The notes beneath the pieces are model-generated. The model did not search any database and had not been told where the DNA came from. It worked only from the letters and a program-made list of their open reading frames with translations. From positions 1 to 56,636 of the forward strand of contig JAHECA010000023.1 of the NCBI GenBank assembly GCA_024642005.1: a stretch of DNA of 56,636 nucleotides. Reading direction: 5' to 3'. The position numbers were made by a program, and so were the translations under genes. Every line of letters starts with the position of its first letter. Within the stretch, counting starts at the first letter, position 1. Positions 21,151-30,660 of this stretch are shown in pieces. Source of the stretch: Robiginitalea sp. Its GTDB lineage: Bacteria; Bacteroidota; Bacteroidia; Flavobacteriales; Flavobacteriaceae.

Positions 21151-21462
21151 CTAAATTACTTCATTCGATTTTTTTGCAACCCGCACTTTCTTGCCGTCGC
21201 GGATCTCGTATCCTACCCGGGTAGCTTCGCCCGATTTCGGGTCGATCAACGAGAGGTTGGAAAGGTTAATGGGAGCTTCTTTCTCCACAATTCCCCCCTG
21301 GGGGTTGCGGGCACTGGGCTTTTCGTGTTTCGACACGGTGTTGACCCCTTCCACAATTGCCTTGTTGGCGTCGCGGAGCACTTTCAGCACTTTGCCTTCG
21401 CTGCCTTTGTGGTCGCCGGTGATTACCCGAACCTGATCTCCTTGTTTAATCCTTACTTTCAT
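21151..21462 (-). CDS. rplX: 50S ribosomal protein L24
   Basis: Assembly initiator of the 50S subunit, near the tunnel exit. The KOW motif is visible as [20 protein letters not shown] in the first 25 residues. Length 103 residues; 13 bases after rplN. Confidence 0.97.
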   Translation of the reverse strand: MKVRIKQGDQVRVITGDHKGSEGKVLKVLRDANKAIVEGVNTVSKHEKPSARNPQGGIVEKEAPINLSNLSLIDPKSGEATRVGYEIRDGKKVRVAKKSNEVI

Positions 21463-21475
21463 CTTTCTCTGTGCT

Positions 21476-21844
21476 TTAAAGTACCTCGGGAGCCAAGGAA
21501 ACGATTTTCATAAATTGCTTCTCACGCAGTTCCCGGGCCACAGGGCCGAACACGCGCGTTCCGCGCATCTCCCCTTGCGGGTTCAGCAACACGCAGGCAT
21601 TGTCGTCGAAGCGGATGTAGGATCCGTCCGGACGACGTACCTCCTTGGTGGTGCGAACCACCACGGCGGTAGACACGGCCCCCTTCTTGATGGTGCCGTT
21701 CGGAGTGGCTTCCTTCACGCTTACTACGATTTTATCTCCCAGGGAAGCGTACCGTCTCTTGGTGCCCCCGAGCACGCGGATGGTCAGAACCTCTTTGGCT
21801 CCGGTGTTGTCCGCTACTTTGAGTCTGGATTCTTGCTGTACCAT
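21476..21844 (-). CDS. rplN: 50S ribosomal protein L14
   Basis: Forms an intersubunit bridge and lies beside L19. It begins [18 protein letters not shown] and carries the signature [18 protein letters not shown] and [13 protein letters not shown]. Length 122 residues; two bases after rpsQ. Confidence 0.97.
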   Translation of the reverse strand: MVQQESRLKVADNTGAKEVLTIRVLGGTKRRYASLGDKIVVSVKEATPNGTIKKGAVSTAVVVRTTKEVRRPDGSYIRFDDNACVLLNPQGEMRGTRVFGPVARELREKQFMKIVSLAPEVL

Positions 21845-21846
21845 AA

Positions 21847-22104
21847 TTATTTGGCTCTTTCAAGGATTTCTACCAATCTCCAGCACTTGGTCTTGCTCAA
21901 GGGCCGGGTTTCCATGATACGTACCGTATCTCCGATGTTGCAATCGTTCTTTTCGTCGTGTGCCACATACTTCTTGGTCCGAAGTACGAACTTTCCGTAC
22001 ATGGGGTGCTTTACCCGCTTGACTTCGGAAACCACGATGGATTTCTCCATCCTGTTGCTGGTCACAACGCCAATACGCTCTTTTCTTAAATTTCTATTTT
22101 CCAT
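21847..22104 (-). CDS. rpsQ: 30S ribosomal protein S17
   Basis: OB-fold 16S rRNA-binding protein of the 30S body. Typical parts are [16 protein letters not shown] and the basic [19 protein letters not shown]. Length 85 residues; 13 bases after rpmC. Confidence 0.97.
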   Translation of the reverse strand: MENRNLRKERIGVVTSNRMEKSIVVSEVKRVKHPMYGKFVLRTKKYVAHDEKNDCNIGDTVRIMETRPLSKTKCWRLVEILERAK

Positions 22105-22117
22105 AAAGCAACACCAA

Positions 22118-22309
22118 TTATTGGTTTTCCCTTTTTGTTAATTCGGTCGCCAGTCTGGCCACGGTTTTCCGGGCTTTTCTCAGCTGAAGCGGGTTTTCCA
22201 AAGGAGTCACCGCATGGGCCATTTTGAGATCGTCGTACTGCTTTTTATGGCCGGCCAGCTTTTCTTTAAGCTCTTCGACAGACAATTCCTTTACTTCCGA
22301 TTGTTTCAT
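22118..22309 (-). CDS. rpmC: 50S ribosomal protein L29
   Basis: Two-helix protein next to the tunnel exit, near the docking site for nascent-chain factors. Residues are highly helical ([20 protein letters not shown]) and end [19 protein letters not shown]. Length 63 residues; 12 bases after rplP. Confidence 0.95.
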   Translation of the reverse strand: MKQSEVKELSVEELKEKLAGHKKQYDDLKMAHAVTPLENPLQLRKARKTVARLATELTKRENQ

Positions 22310-22321
22310 GATCGCGTATTA

Positions 22322-22744
22322 TTAAGCAGGAGTATAATCCCTGGCCACTATAAATTTTGTCTTTACCGGCAGCTTTTGGGCCGCGAGCCGCAGGGCTTCC
22401 TGGGCAATTTCGTGGGGTACCCCGGCAATTTCGAACATAACCCGGCCCGGCTTAACGATGGCTACAAAGTACTCAGGAGCACCTTTCCCCTTACCCATCC
22501 GCACTTCGAGCGGCTTTTTGGTAATGGGTTTGTCCGGGAATATTTTGATCCAGAGCTGTCCCTGGCGTTTCATGTAACGGGTTGCAGCGATACGGGCGGC
22601 CTCGATCTGACGGGCTGTGATAAAGGCTGAGTCCATAGACTTGATGCCGAACATCCCGTTAGACAGCTGGTGCCCTCTCTGAGAAATGCCTTTCATTCGG
22701 CCTTTCTGGGCCTTCCGAAACTTGGTTCTTTTTGGCTGTAACAT
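22322..22744 (-). CDS. rplP: 50S ribosomal protein L16
   Basis: Helps organise the A-site tRNA elbow. Diagnostic parts are [38 protein letters not shown] and [19 protein letters not shown]. Length 140 residues; 20 bases after rpsC. Confidence 0.97.
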   Translation of the reverse strand: MLQPKRTKFRKAQKGRMKGISQRGHQLSNGMFGIKSMDSAFITARQIEAARIAATRYMKRQGQLWIKIFPDKPITKKPLEVRMGKGKGAPEYFVAIVKPGRVMFEIAGVPHEIAQEALRLAAQKLPVKTKFIVARDYTPA

Positions 22745-22764
22745 GTTCCTTTCGCTTCTTTAAA

Positions 22765-23478
22765 TTACTTTCTGCGACGTTTTTTGCCTTCGGGCTTCCC
22801 GGCAGTCTTGCCTGTCCCCTTAGACATGCCGACCAGCGGAGAGAGCTCGCGCTTGCCGTAAACCTCACCTTTCATGATCCACACCTTCACGCCCAGGCGG
22901 CCGTAGGTCGTGTGGGCCTCATGCAGGGCGTAGTCGATATCGGCCCGGAAGGTAGACAGCGGAATGCGGCCTTCCTTATAGGTCTCGCTGCGCGCCATTT
23001 CGGCTCCGTTCAGACGGCCTGAAATCATCACCTTGATCCCTTCTGCATTCATCCGCATGGCAGCGGCAATGGCCATTTTAATGGCGCGGCGGTAAGAGAT
23101 CCGGCTCTCGATCTGCCGGGCTACGCTCGCAGCAACCAGGTTGGCGTCGAGCTCGGGGCGTTTGATCTCGAAAATATTGATCTGTACCTCTTTGTCGGTA
23201 ATCTTTTTAAGCTCTTCCTTCAGCTTGTCGACCTCCTGGCCACCTTTCCCGATAATGATACCCGGGCGGGCGGTGGTAATGGTAACCGTGATGAGCTTCA
23301 GGGTGCGCTCTATGATGACCCGGGAAACACTGGCCTTGGCCAGACGGGCGTGGATGTACTTGCGGATTTTGTCGTCTTCCGCCAGCTTATCTCCGTAATC
23401 GTCCCCTCCGTACCAGTTCGATTCCCAGCCCCGGATGATTCCCAGACGATTTCCTATTGGATTCGTTTTTTGTCCCAT
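22765..23478 (-). CDS. rpsC: 30S ribosomal protein S3
   Basis: Head protein at the mRNA entry channel with helicase activity. It begins [20 protein letters not shown], has the KH-domain loop [16 protein letters not shown] and the C-terminal [20 protein letters not shown] basic tail (GKKRRRK) closes the 237 residues. Seven bases after rplV. Confidence 0.97.
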   Translation of the reverse strand: MGQKTNPIGNRLGIIRGWESNWYGGDDYGDKLAEDDKIRKYIHARLAKASVSRVIIERTLKLITVTITTARPGIIIGKGGQEVDKLKEELKKITDKEVQINIFEIKRPELDANLVAASVARQIESRISYRRAIKMAIAAAMRMNAEGIKVMISGRLNGAEMARSETYKEGRIPLSTFRADIDYALHEAHTTYGRLGVKVWIMKGEVYGKRELSPLVGMSKGTGKTAGKPEGKKRRRK

Positions 23479-23485
23479 ACTATTT

Positions 23486-23893
23486 TTAGCTTGCTGCGTT
23501 ATTTCTGGCTCCCAACACCAAGGTTACGTGATTGGAACGTTTTCTGATTCTGTGGGCGCGCCCCTGGGGTGCCGGCCGGAGCCGTTTCAGGGAACGACCG
23601 CCGTCTACACGGATCTCAGATACGATCAGGTTGGCTTCTTCGATATCGGCGTCCTCGTTCTTGGCCTGCCAGTTGGCAATTGCCGAAAGGAGGAGTTTTT
23701 CCAGCCTGCGGGAGGCCTCTTTGGTGCTGAAGCGCAAGATGGCCAGGGCCCTCTCAACTTCCTGTCCGCGCACCAGGTCGGCTACCAGTCTCATTTTCCG
23801 GGGAGAGGTGGGGCAGTCGTTCAGCTTGGCGAATGCCAGCTCCTTCTTTTCCTCCTTGATCCTCTCGGCCATCTGTTTTTTCCGAACTCCCAT
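23486..23893 (-). CDS. rplV: 50S ribosomal protein L22
   Basis: Lines the nascent-peptide tunnel with an extended hairpin; changes there give macrolide resistance in other species. Motifs are [17 protein letters not shown] and the hairpin [19 protein letters not shown]. Length 135 residues; five bases after rpsS. Confidence 0.97.
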   Translation of the reverse strand: MGVRKKQMAERIKEEKKELAFAKLNDCPTSPRKMRLVADLVRGQEVERALAILRFSTKEASRRLEKLLLSAIANWQAKNEDADIEEANLIVSEIRVDGGRSLKRLRPAPQGRAHRIRKRSNHVTLVLGARNNAAS

Positions 23894-23898
23894 AGCGC

Positions 23899-24177
23899 TT
23901 ACTTTTTACCTTTGTTTTTAGCTCCGGCATGCCCCCGGAAGGAACGGGTTGGCGAAAATTCGCCCAATTTGTGGCCCACCATGTTCTCGGTTACGTAAAC
24001 CGGGACAAATTGGCGGCCGTTGTGCACGGCGATGGTCTGACCCACGAAATCGGGGGTGATCATCGAGGCGCGTGACCAGGTCTTGATGACCGTCTTCTTT
24101 CCGGAATCCATGTTCTGTTGAACTTTCTTCTCCAGACTATAGTGAACGTAAGGTCCTTTTTTTAGGGAACGTGCCAT
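23899..24177 (-). CDS. rpsS: 30S ribosomal protein S19
   Basis: Head protein that pairs with S13. It begins [19 protein letters not shown] and has the signature [17 protein letters not shown]. Length 92 residues; 11 bases after rplB. Confidence 0.97.
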   Translation of the reverse strand: MARSLKKGPYVHYSLEKKVQQNMDSGKKTVIKTWSRASMITPDFVGQTIAVHNGRQFVPVYVTENMVGHKLGEFSPTRSFRGHAGAKNKGKK

Positions 24178-24188
24178 TCTAACTTATT

Positions 24189-25013
24189 TTATTTCTTTCT
24201 GCGTTCAACAATATATCGGTTGCTGTCCTTGGTCCGGGAACGGGTGCGGAAGCCTTTGGCAGGCATACCTTTCCGCGATCTCGGGTGTCCTCCGGAAGCA
24301 CGTCCTTCCCCACCACCCATCGGGTGGTCTACCGGGTTCATGGCCACCGGACGGGTACGCGGGCGACGGCCCAGCCAACGGCTGCGGCCAGCCTTGCCCG
24401 AAACGATGAGCTGGTGGTCTGAGTTGGATACGGCACCGATGGTAGCCAGGCAATTAACCAGAATCATCCGGGTTTCGCCAGAGGGCAACTTCATGGTGGC
24501 GTACTTGCCATCGCGTGCCATCAGCTGGGCGAAGGTTCCGGCGCTGCGCGCCATAACGGCCCCTTGCCCGGGACGCAACTCGATGCAGGAAATGATGGTA
24601 CCCAGCGGAATTTCCGACAGCGGCAGGGTATTGCCGATCTCTGGAGCAGACCCGGCTCCTGAAAAGACCTGCTGCCCAACCTGGAGGCCGTTCGGGGCCA
24701 CCATGTAGCGTTTCTCGCCGTCGGTGTATTCGAGCAGGGCGATAAACGCGGAACGGTTCGGATCGTACTGGATCGACTTCACTTCGGCGGCAATCGAATG
24801 CTTGTCGCGCTTGAAATCGATCACACGGTACCTTCTTTTATGACCTCCGCCTTTGTAGCGAATGGTCATTTTTCCTCGACTGTTTCTTCCTCCCGACTTT
24901 TTTAACGGAGCGAGCAGGCTCTTCTCCGGCTTATCAGTAGTAACGGCGTCGAATCCGTTTACTACTTTAAAACGCTGTCCGGGAGTAATAGGCTTTAACT
25001 TTCTGACTGACAT
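24189..25013 (-). CDS. rplB: 50S ribosomal protein L2
   Basis: Needed for subunit joining and peptidyl transfer. The OB and SH3 domains show [20 protein letters not shown] and [20 protein letters not shown]; the C-terminal signature [20 protein letters not shown] carries the important His. Length 274 residues; five bases after rplW. Confidence 0.98.
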   Translation of the reverse strand: MSVRKLKPITPGQRFKVVNGFDAVTTDKPEKSLLAPLKKSGGRNSRGKMTIRYKGGGHKRRYRVIDFKRDKHSIAAEVKSIQYDPNRSAFIALLEYTDGEKRYMVAPNGLQVGQQVFSGAGSAPEIGNTLPLSEIPLGTIISCIELRPGQGAVMARSAGTFAQLMARDGKYATMKLPSGETRMILVNCLATIGAVSNSDHQLIVSGKAGRSRWLGRRPRTRPVAMNPVDHPMGGGEGRASGGHPRSRKGMPAKGFRTRSRTKDSNRYIVERRKK

Positions 25014-25018
25014 GCCTC

Positions 25019-25309
25019 TTAGATATTACTGTAAAAATCAATCACGTCTCCGTCCTTCACCTCCACGATGGCCTTTTTGAAAGCCCCCTTCATACCCTGC
25101 TGAACACCTGTTTTGGTGTAGCGGGTCTTGCGGGCCGGGCCGTAGTTCATGGTGCGAACCTTGGTTACAGAAACGCCGTAAGTCGATTCTACGGCTTCCT
25201 TGATTTCGAGTTTATTTGCGGCCGGAGCCACGATGAAACCATAGCGGTTGTACAACTCACTATCGGAAGTCATTTTCTCGGTAATGATCGGTTTTATCAA
25301 CACACTCAT
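25019..25309 (-). CDS. rplW: 50S ribosomal protein L23
   Basis: Tunnel-exit protein that docks trigger factor and SRP. It begins [14 protein letters not shown] and contains [20 protein letters not shown], both typical. Length 96 residues; six bases after rplD. Confidence 0.97.
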   Translation of the reverse strand: MSVLIKPIITEKMTSDSELYNRYGFIVAPAANKLEIKEAVESTYGVSVTKVRTMNYGPARKTRYTKTGVQQGMKGAFKKAIVEVKDGDVIDFYSNI

Positions 25310-25315
25310 GATTCC

Positions 25316-25945
25316 TTACTTGTTTAGGTTCGCTTCAATTTCCGCCAAGGCACCTTCCATCAGTACTACGCTGTTTGCGTTCATGATTTTATAAGTGCTT
25401 AATTCTGAGTTGGTTACAACTTCAGACCCTGGCAAATTGCGCGACGACAAATATACGCTATTATTTGAATCGCCCAAGACTATCAGGGACTTTTTGTCGG
25501 CCAGCCCAAGGGCCTTCAACACAGCCACAAATTCCTGGGTCTTGGGCTGCTCGAATGAGAAGTCTTCCACCACCAGAATGGCGTTCTCCTGAGATTTCAG
25601 GCTCAGGGCCGATTTACGGGCCAGGCGCTTCACGTTTTTGTTCAGCTTCTGGGTATAGTCTTTCGGGCGCGGGCCAAAGATGCGGCCACCGCCACGAAAA
25701 ACCGGAGATTTGATGCTGCCGGCCCGGGCGGTACCGGTACCTTTTTGCTTCTTGATCTTACGGGTGCTGCCCGCAATTTCGCCCCGTTCCTTGGCCTTGT
25801 GGGTACCCTGCCGCTGGTGGGCCAGGTACTGTTTCACATCCAGGTAGATGGCGTGCTCGTTAGGCTCTATCTTGAATACCTCGTCGGAAAGCTCGGCTTT
25901 CCGTCCGGTTTCTTTTCCCTTGATATCTAATACTGCTACCTTCAT
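25316..25945 (-). CDS. rplD: 50S ribosomal protein L4
   Basis: Tunnel protein; in E. coli it also represses the S10 operon. The extended basic loop is seen in [19 protein letters not shown] and [19 protein letters not shown]. The ATG at 25945 overlaps the rplC stop codon by one base (TGATG), pointing to coupled translation; a GTG three bases upstream is also possible. Length 209 residues. Confidence 0.96.
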   Translation of the reverse strand: MKVAVLDIKGKETGRKAELSDEVFKIEPNEHAIYLDVKQYLAHQRQGTHKAKERGEIAGSTRKIKKQKGTGTARAGSIKSPVFRGGGRIFGPRPKDYTQKLNKNVKRLARKSALSLKSQENAILVVEDFSFEQPKTQEFVAVLKALGLADKKSLIVLGDSNNSVYLSSRNLPGSEVVTNSELSTYKIMNANSVVLMEGALAEIEANLNK

Positions 25946-26562
25946 CACTTCAAAATGGTTATGTAAGCATTCTTATGGCCCGGAATGGCACCCTTGAGTA
26001 CCAGGAGGTTCTTTTCCGGAACCACTTTGAGCACCCGCAGGTTCTGAACGGTTACCCGCTCATTGCCCATTTGTCCGGCCATTCTCAGGCCTTTAAACAC
26101 GCGGGAAGGATAAGACGAAGCCCCGATGGACCCCGGCGCCCGCAAGCGGTTGTGCTGCCCGTGGGTAGACTGGCCCACCCCGGCGAAGCCGTGCCGCTTT
26201 ACGACGCCCTGGAAACCCTTCCCTTTGGAAGTTCCCACAACGTCTACGAATTCTCCTTCTACAAACAGGTCTACACCGATGGTGTCTCCCAGTTTGTGTT
26301 CTCCTTCAAAATCCCGGAATTCGACGACTTGTTTTTTGGGTGCAGTTCCCGCCTTTTTGAAATGGCCCTGTTCGGCCTTGTTGGCGCGTTTCTCTGCCTT
26401 GTCATCGAAACCGAGCTGAAGGGCATTGTACCCGTCCACCTCTTCGGTTCTGACTTGGGTAACGACGCATGGTCCTGCCTCGATGACGGTGCAGGGAATA
26501 TTCTTCCCGTTCTCGTCAAAGATGCTGGTCATGCCGACTTTTTTTCCGATTAACCCAGACAT
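25945..26562 (-). CDS. rplC: 50S ribosomal protein L3
   Basis: One of the first proteins in 50S assembly, with a finger that reaches the peptidyl-transferase centre. Motifs are [38 protein letters not shown] and [15 protein letters not shown]. Length 205 residues. It follows rpsJ after an unusually long 236-base gap, which may carry its own promoter. Confidence 0.97.
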   Translation of the reverse strand: MSGLIGKKVGMTSIFDENGKNIPCTVIEAGPCVVTQVRTEEVDGYNALQLGFDDKAEKRANKAEQGHFKKAGTAPKKQVVEFRDFEGEHKLGDTIGVDLFVEGEFVDVVGTSKGKGFQGVVKRHGFAGVGQSTHGQHNRLRAPGSIGASSYPSRVFKGLRMAGQMGNERVTVQNLRVLKVVPEKNLLVLKGAIPGHKNAYITILK

Positions 26563-26798
26563 ATGTATTAAAAATTAAATTAAACCTGAGGCCCCGAAAC
26601 TTGGATTTCCCTTCCGGTACTCCGGCTGAAACCGGTTCCCGAACCTCTATTTTACACTATTTCACTTACTCGTTTTTCCGGCAAAAAAACAGGGCCAAAA
26701 ATAAATTCGACCCCGAATGTATTTTTGTTGCCGTTTTTCCTTTGCACGCAGCGCCGGACATGTTGCTGAAGGCTACCTGCCTTCCGCATTGAGGTCTG
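26563..26798 (-). other. 236-base gap between rpsJ and rplC
   Basis: Nearly all other gaps in this cluster are under 25 bases. No convincing gene lies here (best frame is 31 codons). An AT-rich stretch carries TATTTTTG (26703-26696, minus), an exact TAnnTTTG match, without a clear -33 partner. A weak hairpin (CCGGT/ACCGG) lies nearer rplC. It may hold an internal promoter or a control site for the S10 section. Confidence 0.4.
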
Positions 26799-27104
26799 TC
26801 AGACCTTGATCTCGACCTCGACCCCGCTGGGGAGCTCAAGCTTCATGAGCGCATCGATGGTCTTGGAGGAAGAGCTGTAAATATCAAGCAGCCGCTTGTA
26901 CGAGCTCAGCTCGAACTGCTCCCTCGATTTCTTATTCACGTGGGGCGAACGCAGCACCGTGAATATCTTTTTGTGCGTCGGCAACGGAATGGGCCCGGTT
27001 ACCACCGCTCCGGTCGTTTTCACCGTCTTTACGATCTTGTCGGCAGATTTGTCTACCAGGTTGTGATCGTATGATTTCAGTTTGATTCTGATTTTCTGAC
27101 TCAT
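26799..27104 (-). CDS. rpsJ: 30S ribosomal protein S10 (NusE)
   Basis: 30S head protein that also acts with NusB in transcription antitermination. The signature [20 protein letters not shown] is clear. Length 101 residues. It begins 10 bases after fusA, so in this genome it belongs to the str transcript with no tuf between. Confidence 0.97.
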   Translation of the reverse strand: MSQKIRIKLKSYDHNLVDKSADKIVKTVKTTGAVVTGPIPLPTHKKIFTVLRSPHVNKKSREQFELSSYKRLLDIYSSSSKTIDALMKLELPSGVEVEIKV

Positions 27105-27114
27105 CTTGCCGTTA

Positions 27115-29241
27115 TTAAGCGGTTACACCTTTGGTTGCCTTGATCACTTCTTCTGCGATGCTCGACGGAGTTTCCGCGTAGTGCGAAAATTCCATGGTAG
27201 AGGTAGCCCGGCCCGAAGACAGCGTCCGCAGGGAGGTTACGTAACCGAACATTTCGGAAAGCGGCACATCGGCCTTGATTACTTTGGAACCTGCGCGATC
27301 TGACATGTTGTTAACATGTCCGCGGCGGCGGTTCAGGTCGCCCACGATGTCACCCATGTTTTCTTCCGGGGTAAGCACCTCCAGCTTCATAATGGGTTCC
27401 ATAAGCACCGGTTTGGATGCTCTTGCGGCAGCCTTGTAGCCAATCCTGGCAGCCAGCTCGAAAGAAAGCGAATCGGAATCCACCGGGTGGAAAGATCCGT
27501 CTTTGAGGGCCACTTTCAGGCTCTCTATTTCAAAACCGGCCAAAGGCCCGTTTTTCATGGCTTCGCGGAAGCCTTTTTCAACAGAAGGAATGTATTCTTT
27601 AGGAATGTTTCCTCCTTTCACTTCGTTTACAAATTCCAGGCCGGGCTTGCCTTCCTCGGCAGGCGACATGGTAAAGATGATGTCGGCGAATTTACCGCGA
27701 CCACCGGTTTGTTTCTTGTACACTTCGCGGTGGTTGGCAGAGCCGGTGATGGCTTCTTTGTATTCCACCTGAGGTTGCCCCTGGTTCACTTCCACCTTGA
27801 ACTCGCGACGCAGACGGTCTACGATGATGTCGAGGTGAAGCTCACCCATACCGGAGATGATGGTCTGCCCGCTGGCTTCATCGGTCTTCACCTGGAAAGT
27901 CGGGTCTTCCTCGGCCAGTTTGTTCAGGGCCATACCCAGCTTGTCAACATCGGCCTTGGTTTTGGGCTCCACCGCGATACCGATTACCGGATCGGGGAAT
28001 ACCATGCTCTCAAGCACGATGGGGTGTTTCTCGGCACACAGGGTGTCACCGGTTTTGATATCCTTAAAGCCTACGGCTGCCCCGATGTCTCCGGCAGAGA
28101 TGCTCTCAATGGCGTTCTGCTTGTTGGAGTGCATCTGGTAAATCCGGGATATGCGCTCCTTGTTTCCGGAACGGGTGTTCAGTACGTAAGACCCGGCATC
28201 CAGTTTACCGGAGTAGCAACGGAAGAAGGCCAGGCGCCCCACGAAGGGGTCGGTGGCAATCTTAAAGGCCAGAGCTGCAAAAGGCTCGTTCGGATCGGGC
28301 TTGCGCGCGATCTCGGCCCCGGTATCCGGATTGGTGCCGTGAATAGCTTCCTTATCGAGGGGCGAGGGCAGGTAGCGGCAAACGCAATCCAGCAGGAACT
28401 GCACCCCTTTATTCTTGAACGATGACCCGCAGACCATAGGGATAATGCTCATATCCATTACGGCAGCACGCAGGGCAGCGTTTACTTCCTCTTCGGTTAT
28501 GGAGTCTTCGTCTTCGAAGAATTTCTCCATTAGGTTTTCGTCGTATTCGGCAACCGCTTCGATCAGTTCGGCGCGGTACTGCTTTACTTCGGCTTCCATT
28601 TCGGCGGGAATATCCACCACGTCGAATGTAGAGCCCATATTCTCTTCATGCCAGATGATGGCCCGGTTCTTCACCAGGTCGACCACGCCTTTAAAGTCGG
28701 CCTCGTCCCCGATGGGAAGCACGATCGGCACAGCATTGGATTTCAGCATGTCGCGAACCTGCTGGCATACAGACATAAAGTCTGCGCCCTGCCGGTCCAT
28801 CTTGTTGACAAAGCCCATACGCGGAACTTTGTAATTATCGGCCAGGCGCCAGTTGGTTTCAGACTGGGGTTCAACCCCGTCTACAGCGCTGAAGAGAAAC
28901 ACCAGCCCGTCAAGTACCCGCAGGGAGCGGTTCACTTCCACGGTAAAGTCTACGTGGCCGGGGGTGTCTATAATATTAAAGTGATACGGTTTGGTCAGGT
29001 CGGTAGGCTGCCCGTTTTTCAACGGGAAATTCCAGGTACAGGTAGTAGCTGCAGAAGTAATGGTAATACCCCGTTCCTGCTCCTGCTCCATCCAGTCCAT
29101 GGTGGCTGCCCCGTCGTGGACCTCCCCGATCTTATGGCTAACCCCTGTATAAAAGAGGATTCGCTCCGTCGTTGTGGTTTTGCCGGCATCAATGTGCGCA
29201 GCAATCCCTATATTCCTTGTATATTTTAAATCTCTCGCCAT
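27115..29241 (-). CDS. fusA: elongation factor G
   Basis: GTPase that moves tRNA and mRNA through the ribosome. The G domain shows [16 protein letters not shown] (P-loop), [12 protein letters not shown] and [10 protein letters not shown]. Domain IV begins around GGRGKFADI, and the C-terminal part has [10 protein letters not shown] and [16 protein letters not shown]. The 708 residues are full length. It follows rpsG by seven bases; the usual tuf partner is absent. Confidence 0.98.
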   Translation of the reverse strand: MARDLKYTRNIGIAAHIDAGKTTTTERILFYTGVSHKIGEVHDGAATMDWMEQEQERGITITSAATTCTWNFPLKNGQPTDLTKPYHFNIIDTPGHVDFTVEVNRSLRVLDGLVFLFSAVDGVEPQSETNWRLADNYKVPRMGFVNKMDRQGADFMSVCQQVRDMLKSNAVPIVLPIGDEADFKGVVDLVKNRAIIWHEENMGSTFDVVDIPAEMEAEVKQYRAELIEAVAEYDENLMEKFFEDEDSITEEEVNAALRAAVMDMSIIPMVCGSSFKNKGVQFLLDCVCRYLPSPLDKEAIHGTNPDTGAEIARKPDPNEPFAALAFKIATDPFVGRLAFFRCYSGKLDAGSYVLNTRSGNKERISRIYQMHSNKQNAIESISAGDIGAAVGFKDIKTGDTLCAEKHPIVLESMVFPDPVIGIAVEPKTKADVDKLGMALNKLAEEDPTFQVKTDEASGQTIISGMGELHLDIIVDRLRREFKVEVNQGQPQVEYKEAITGSANHREVYKKQTGGRGKFADIIFTMSPAEEGKPGLEFVNEVKGGNIPKEYIPSVEKGFREAMKNGPLAGFEIESLKVALKDGSFHPVDSDSLSFELAARIGYKAAARASKPVLMEPIMKLEVLTPEENMGDIVGDLNRRRGHVNNMSDRAGSKVIKADVPLSEMFGYVTSLRTLSSGRATSTMEFSHYAETPSSIAEEVIKATKGVTA

Positions 29242-29248
29242 GGTTCTC

Positions 29249-29725
29249 TTAGAATCTGAAGTGAGAAAATGCCTTGTTGGCTTCAGCCATCTTATGGGTA
29301 TCCACGCGTTTCTTCACGGCGGCACCTTCTTCTTTGGCGGCGGCGATCACTTCCCCGGCCAACTTCTGGGCCATCGATTTTTCATTGCGCTTGCGGGAAT
29401 AGCTTATAAGCCATTTCATGGCAGTCGAAATCTTGCGGTCGGGCCGGATCTGCATCGGGATCTGGAAGGTAGCCCCTCCAACCCGACGACTGCGAACCTC
29501 CACGTGGGGCATAATATTGGAAAGGGCTTCTTTCCAATGGTCGAGGGCCGACTTCTCTTCATCGGTCTTCTTCTGCTCCACGATGTCCATGGCATCGTAA
29601 AAAATTTGGAAGGCAACTGATTTCTTGCCATCCCACATCATCATGTTCACAAAGCGCGTTACCAGCTGGTCGTTATACCTCGGATCTGGCAACAGCGGCC
29701 TTTTTTTAGCCTGTCTTTTTCTCAT
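29249..29725 (-). CDS. rpsG: 30S ribosomal protein S7
   Basis: Head-assembly protein that contacts tRNA in the E and P sites. It begins [19 protein letters not shown] and has the signature [20 protein letters not shown] region and [18 protein letters not shown]. Length 158 residues; 23 bases after rpsL. Confidence 0.97.
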   Translation of the reverse strand: MRKRQAKKRPLLPDPRYNDQLVTRFVNMMMWDGKKSVAFQIFYDAMDIVEQKKTDEEKSALDHWKEALSNIMPHVEVRSRRVGGATFQIPMQIRPDRKISTAMKWLISYSRKRNEKSMAQKLAGEVIAAAKEEGAAVKKRVDTHKMAEANKAFSHFRF

Positions 29726-29748
29726 TACTGTTTCTTAAAAGGTGAGAC

Positions 29749-30123
29749 TTACTTTTTGGGGCGTTTGGCACCGTACTTGGAGCGGCGTTGGGTACGGCCG
29801 GCAACTCCGGCAGTATCCAATGCCCCGCGCACGATGTGATACCTCACACCCGGCAAATCTTTCACCCGTCCGCCTCTAACCAATACTATCGAGTGCTCCT
29901 GGAGATTGTGTCCCTCACCGGGGATGTAAGCGTTCACCTCCTTACCATTGGTAAGGCGCACCCGGGCCACCTTCCGCATAGCGGAATTAGGCTTTTTGGG
30001 AGTGGTGGTGTACACACGCGTACATACTCCTCTGCGTTGAGGGCACGAATCCAAAGCAGCCGATTTACTCTTCTTGGTAATTGTGGCCCTTCCTTTTCGT
30101 ACTAATTGTGAAATTGTTGGCAT
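29749..30123 (-). CDS. rpsL: 30S ribosomal protein S12
   Basis: Decoding-centre protein. The invariant loop [18 protein letters not shown] has the lysine found in streptomycin-sensitive strains, and [18 protein letters not shown] carries the second such lysine, so the protein looks wild type. Length 124 residues. First gene of the cluster, about 40 bases after a good promoter. Confidence 0.97.
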   Translation of the reverse strand: MPTISQLVRKGRATITKKSKSAALDSCPQRRGVCTRVYTTTPKKPNSAMRKVARVRLTNGKEVNAYIPGEGHNLQEHSIVLVRGGRVKDLPGVRYHIVRGALDTAGVAGRTQRRSKYGAKRPKK

Positions 30124-30142
30124 AAAAACTTATAAATAAAAG

Positions 30143-30162
30143 CAACCCTTGTTTAAGGGCTG
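30143..30162 (-). other. small hairpin in the rpsL leader
   Basis: On the minus strand CAGCCCTT and AAGGGTTG can pair around the loop AAAC (one G-U pair). It lies at or just after the expected transcript start of the str operon, so it may protect the 5' end of the mRNA. Confidence 0.4.
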
Positions 30163-30194
30163 GCAAATGTAGCAATTATTCCCTATAATTCAAA
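30163..30194 (-). promoter_or_regulatory. str operon promoter (Bacteroidota type)
   Basis: On the minus strand TTTG (30194-30191) is followed after 19 bases by TACATTTG (30171-30164), an exact match to both halves of the Bacteroidota primary-sigma promoter. The start of transcription should fall near 30157, about 35 bases before the rpsL ATG. Confidence 0.8.
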
Positions 30195-30372
30195 TCACAT
30201 CCCATTAAATTTCCCGGAATTTTCCAACCGGGGCCTTCCGCGGCTGAAACCCCTGTCCCGGGCCATTTCCCCGGCCGGGTACTTGACCCGTCCGCAGAAG
30301 GGTTTGTGTTAGTTATACCTTAATATATATTATACATTATTTTACCATTCCGTTAAGATTTGACCCGGGCAC

Positions 30373-30438
30373 GCATCCATTGGGGCAAAGTTGCATCTAA
30401 CCAAGTAAGAACGCCCCTGAAACCAGGCAAATGGATGC
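30373..30438 (+). repeat. inverted repeat upstream of susC (first hairpin)
   Basis: GCATCCATT at 30373-30381 is perfectly complementary to AATGGATGC at 30430-30438. The next five bases inward, GGGGC at 30382-30386, match GCCCC at 30413-30417, leaving a 12-base bulge on the right side. Confidence 0.65.
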
Positions 30439-30473
30439 TTTCAGCAGGGCTGTTACCAACCCCGATTTGCCTG
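30424..30473 (+). repeat. inverted repeat upstream of susC (second, overlapping hairpin)
   Basis: CAGGCAAAT at 30424-30432 is complementary to ATTTGCCTG at 30465-30473. The left arm shares bases 30430-30432 with the first hairpin and uses its bulge, so the two stems exclude each other in part. Confidence 0.6.
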
Positions 30474-30484
30474 ATACACTCCGT

Positions 30485-30509
30485 CCTGCTTGTGAATTTC
30501 ACAGGCAGG
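30485..30509 (+). repeat. near-perfect 25-base palindrome upstream of susC
   Basis: CCTGCTTGTGAA and TTCACAGGCAGG flank a single central T; eleven of twelve pairs are exact and the other would be G-U in RNA. The compact odd palindrome could be an operator or a hairpin; it lies about 90 bases before the susC promoter box. Confidence 0.65.
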
Positions 30510-30597
30510 GGCAGTCTGAAATATGTCTTTCTCAATCTGAGGGTCCCAAAAATCCTGAGACAGAATTAACAGGTGGGTTCTTTAAGTTTTATTAAAA

Positions 30598-30605
30598 TAA
30601 GTTTG
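30598..30605 (+). promoter_or_regulatory. -7-type promoter box of the susC operon
   Basis: TAAGTTTG matches TAnnTTTG exactly and would give a leader of about 50 bases before the susC ATG. The -33 half is not clear. Confidence 0.45.
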
Positions 30606-30660
30606 GATTATTAACACAGAATTAAGATTTTCGCAGTTAGCTAATTCAAATAATTTAAAA

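Larger units (their letters stand above)
30195..30660. other. intergenic region between str operon and susC
   Basis: Together with the rpsL leader this is the only stretch over 300 bases without a gene. It holds an AT-rich island (30310-30346), a set of inverted repeats (30373-30509) and a susC promoter box (30598-30605). Short open frames on both strands (60-69 codons) have no protein-like features that I recognise. Confidence 0.6.

Noticed and set aside
26640-26760. 31-codon frame in the rpsJ-rplC gap
   Set aside because: Too short, no start signal and no recognisable family.
27316-28425. 369-codon open frame opposite fusA
   Set aside because: Antisense of EF-G, low-complexity product.
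29749-30123. Possible antibiotic-resistance change in S12
   Set aside because: Both key lysine regions are the sensitive form.
30354-30362. TAAGATTTG as an upstream susC promoter box
   Set aside because: One base too long against TAnnTTTG and the nearest TTTG (30303) is about 48 bases away.
30353-30569. Small frames of 60-69 codons on both strands before susC
   Set aside because: Near-stop composition, no conserved features, and they cross the inverted repeats.
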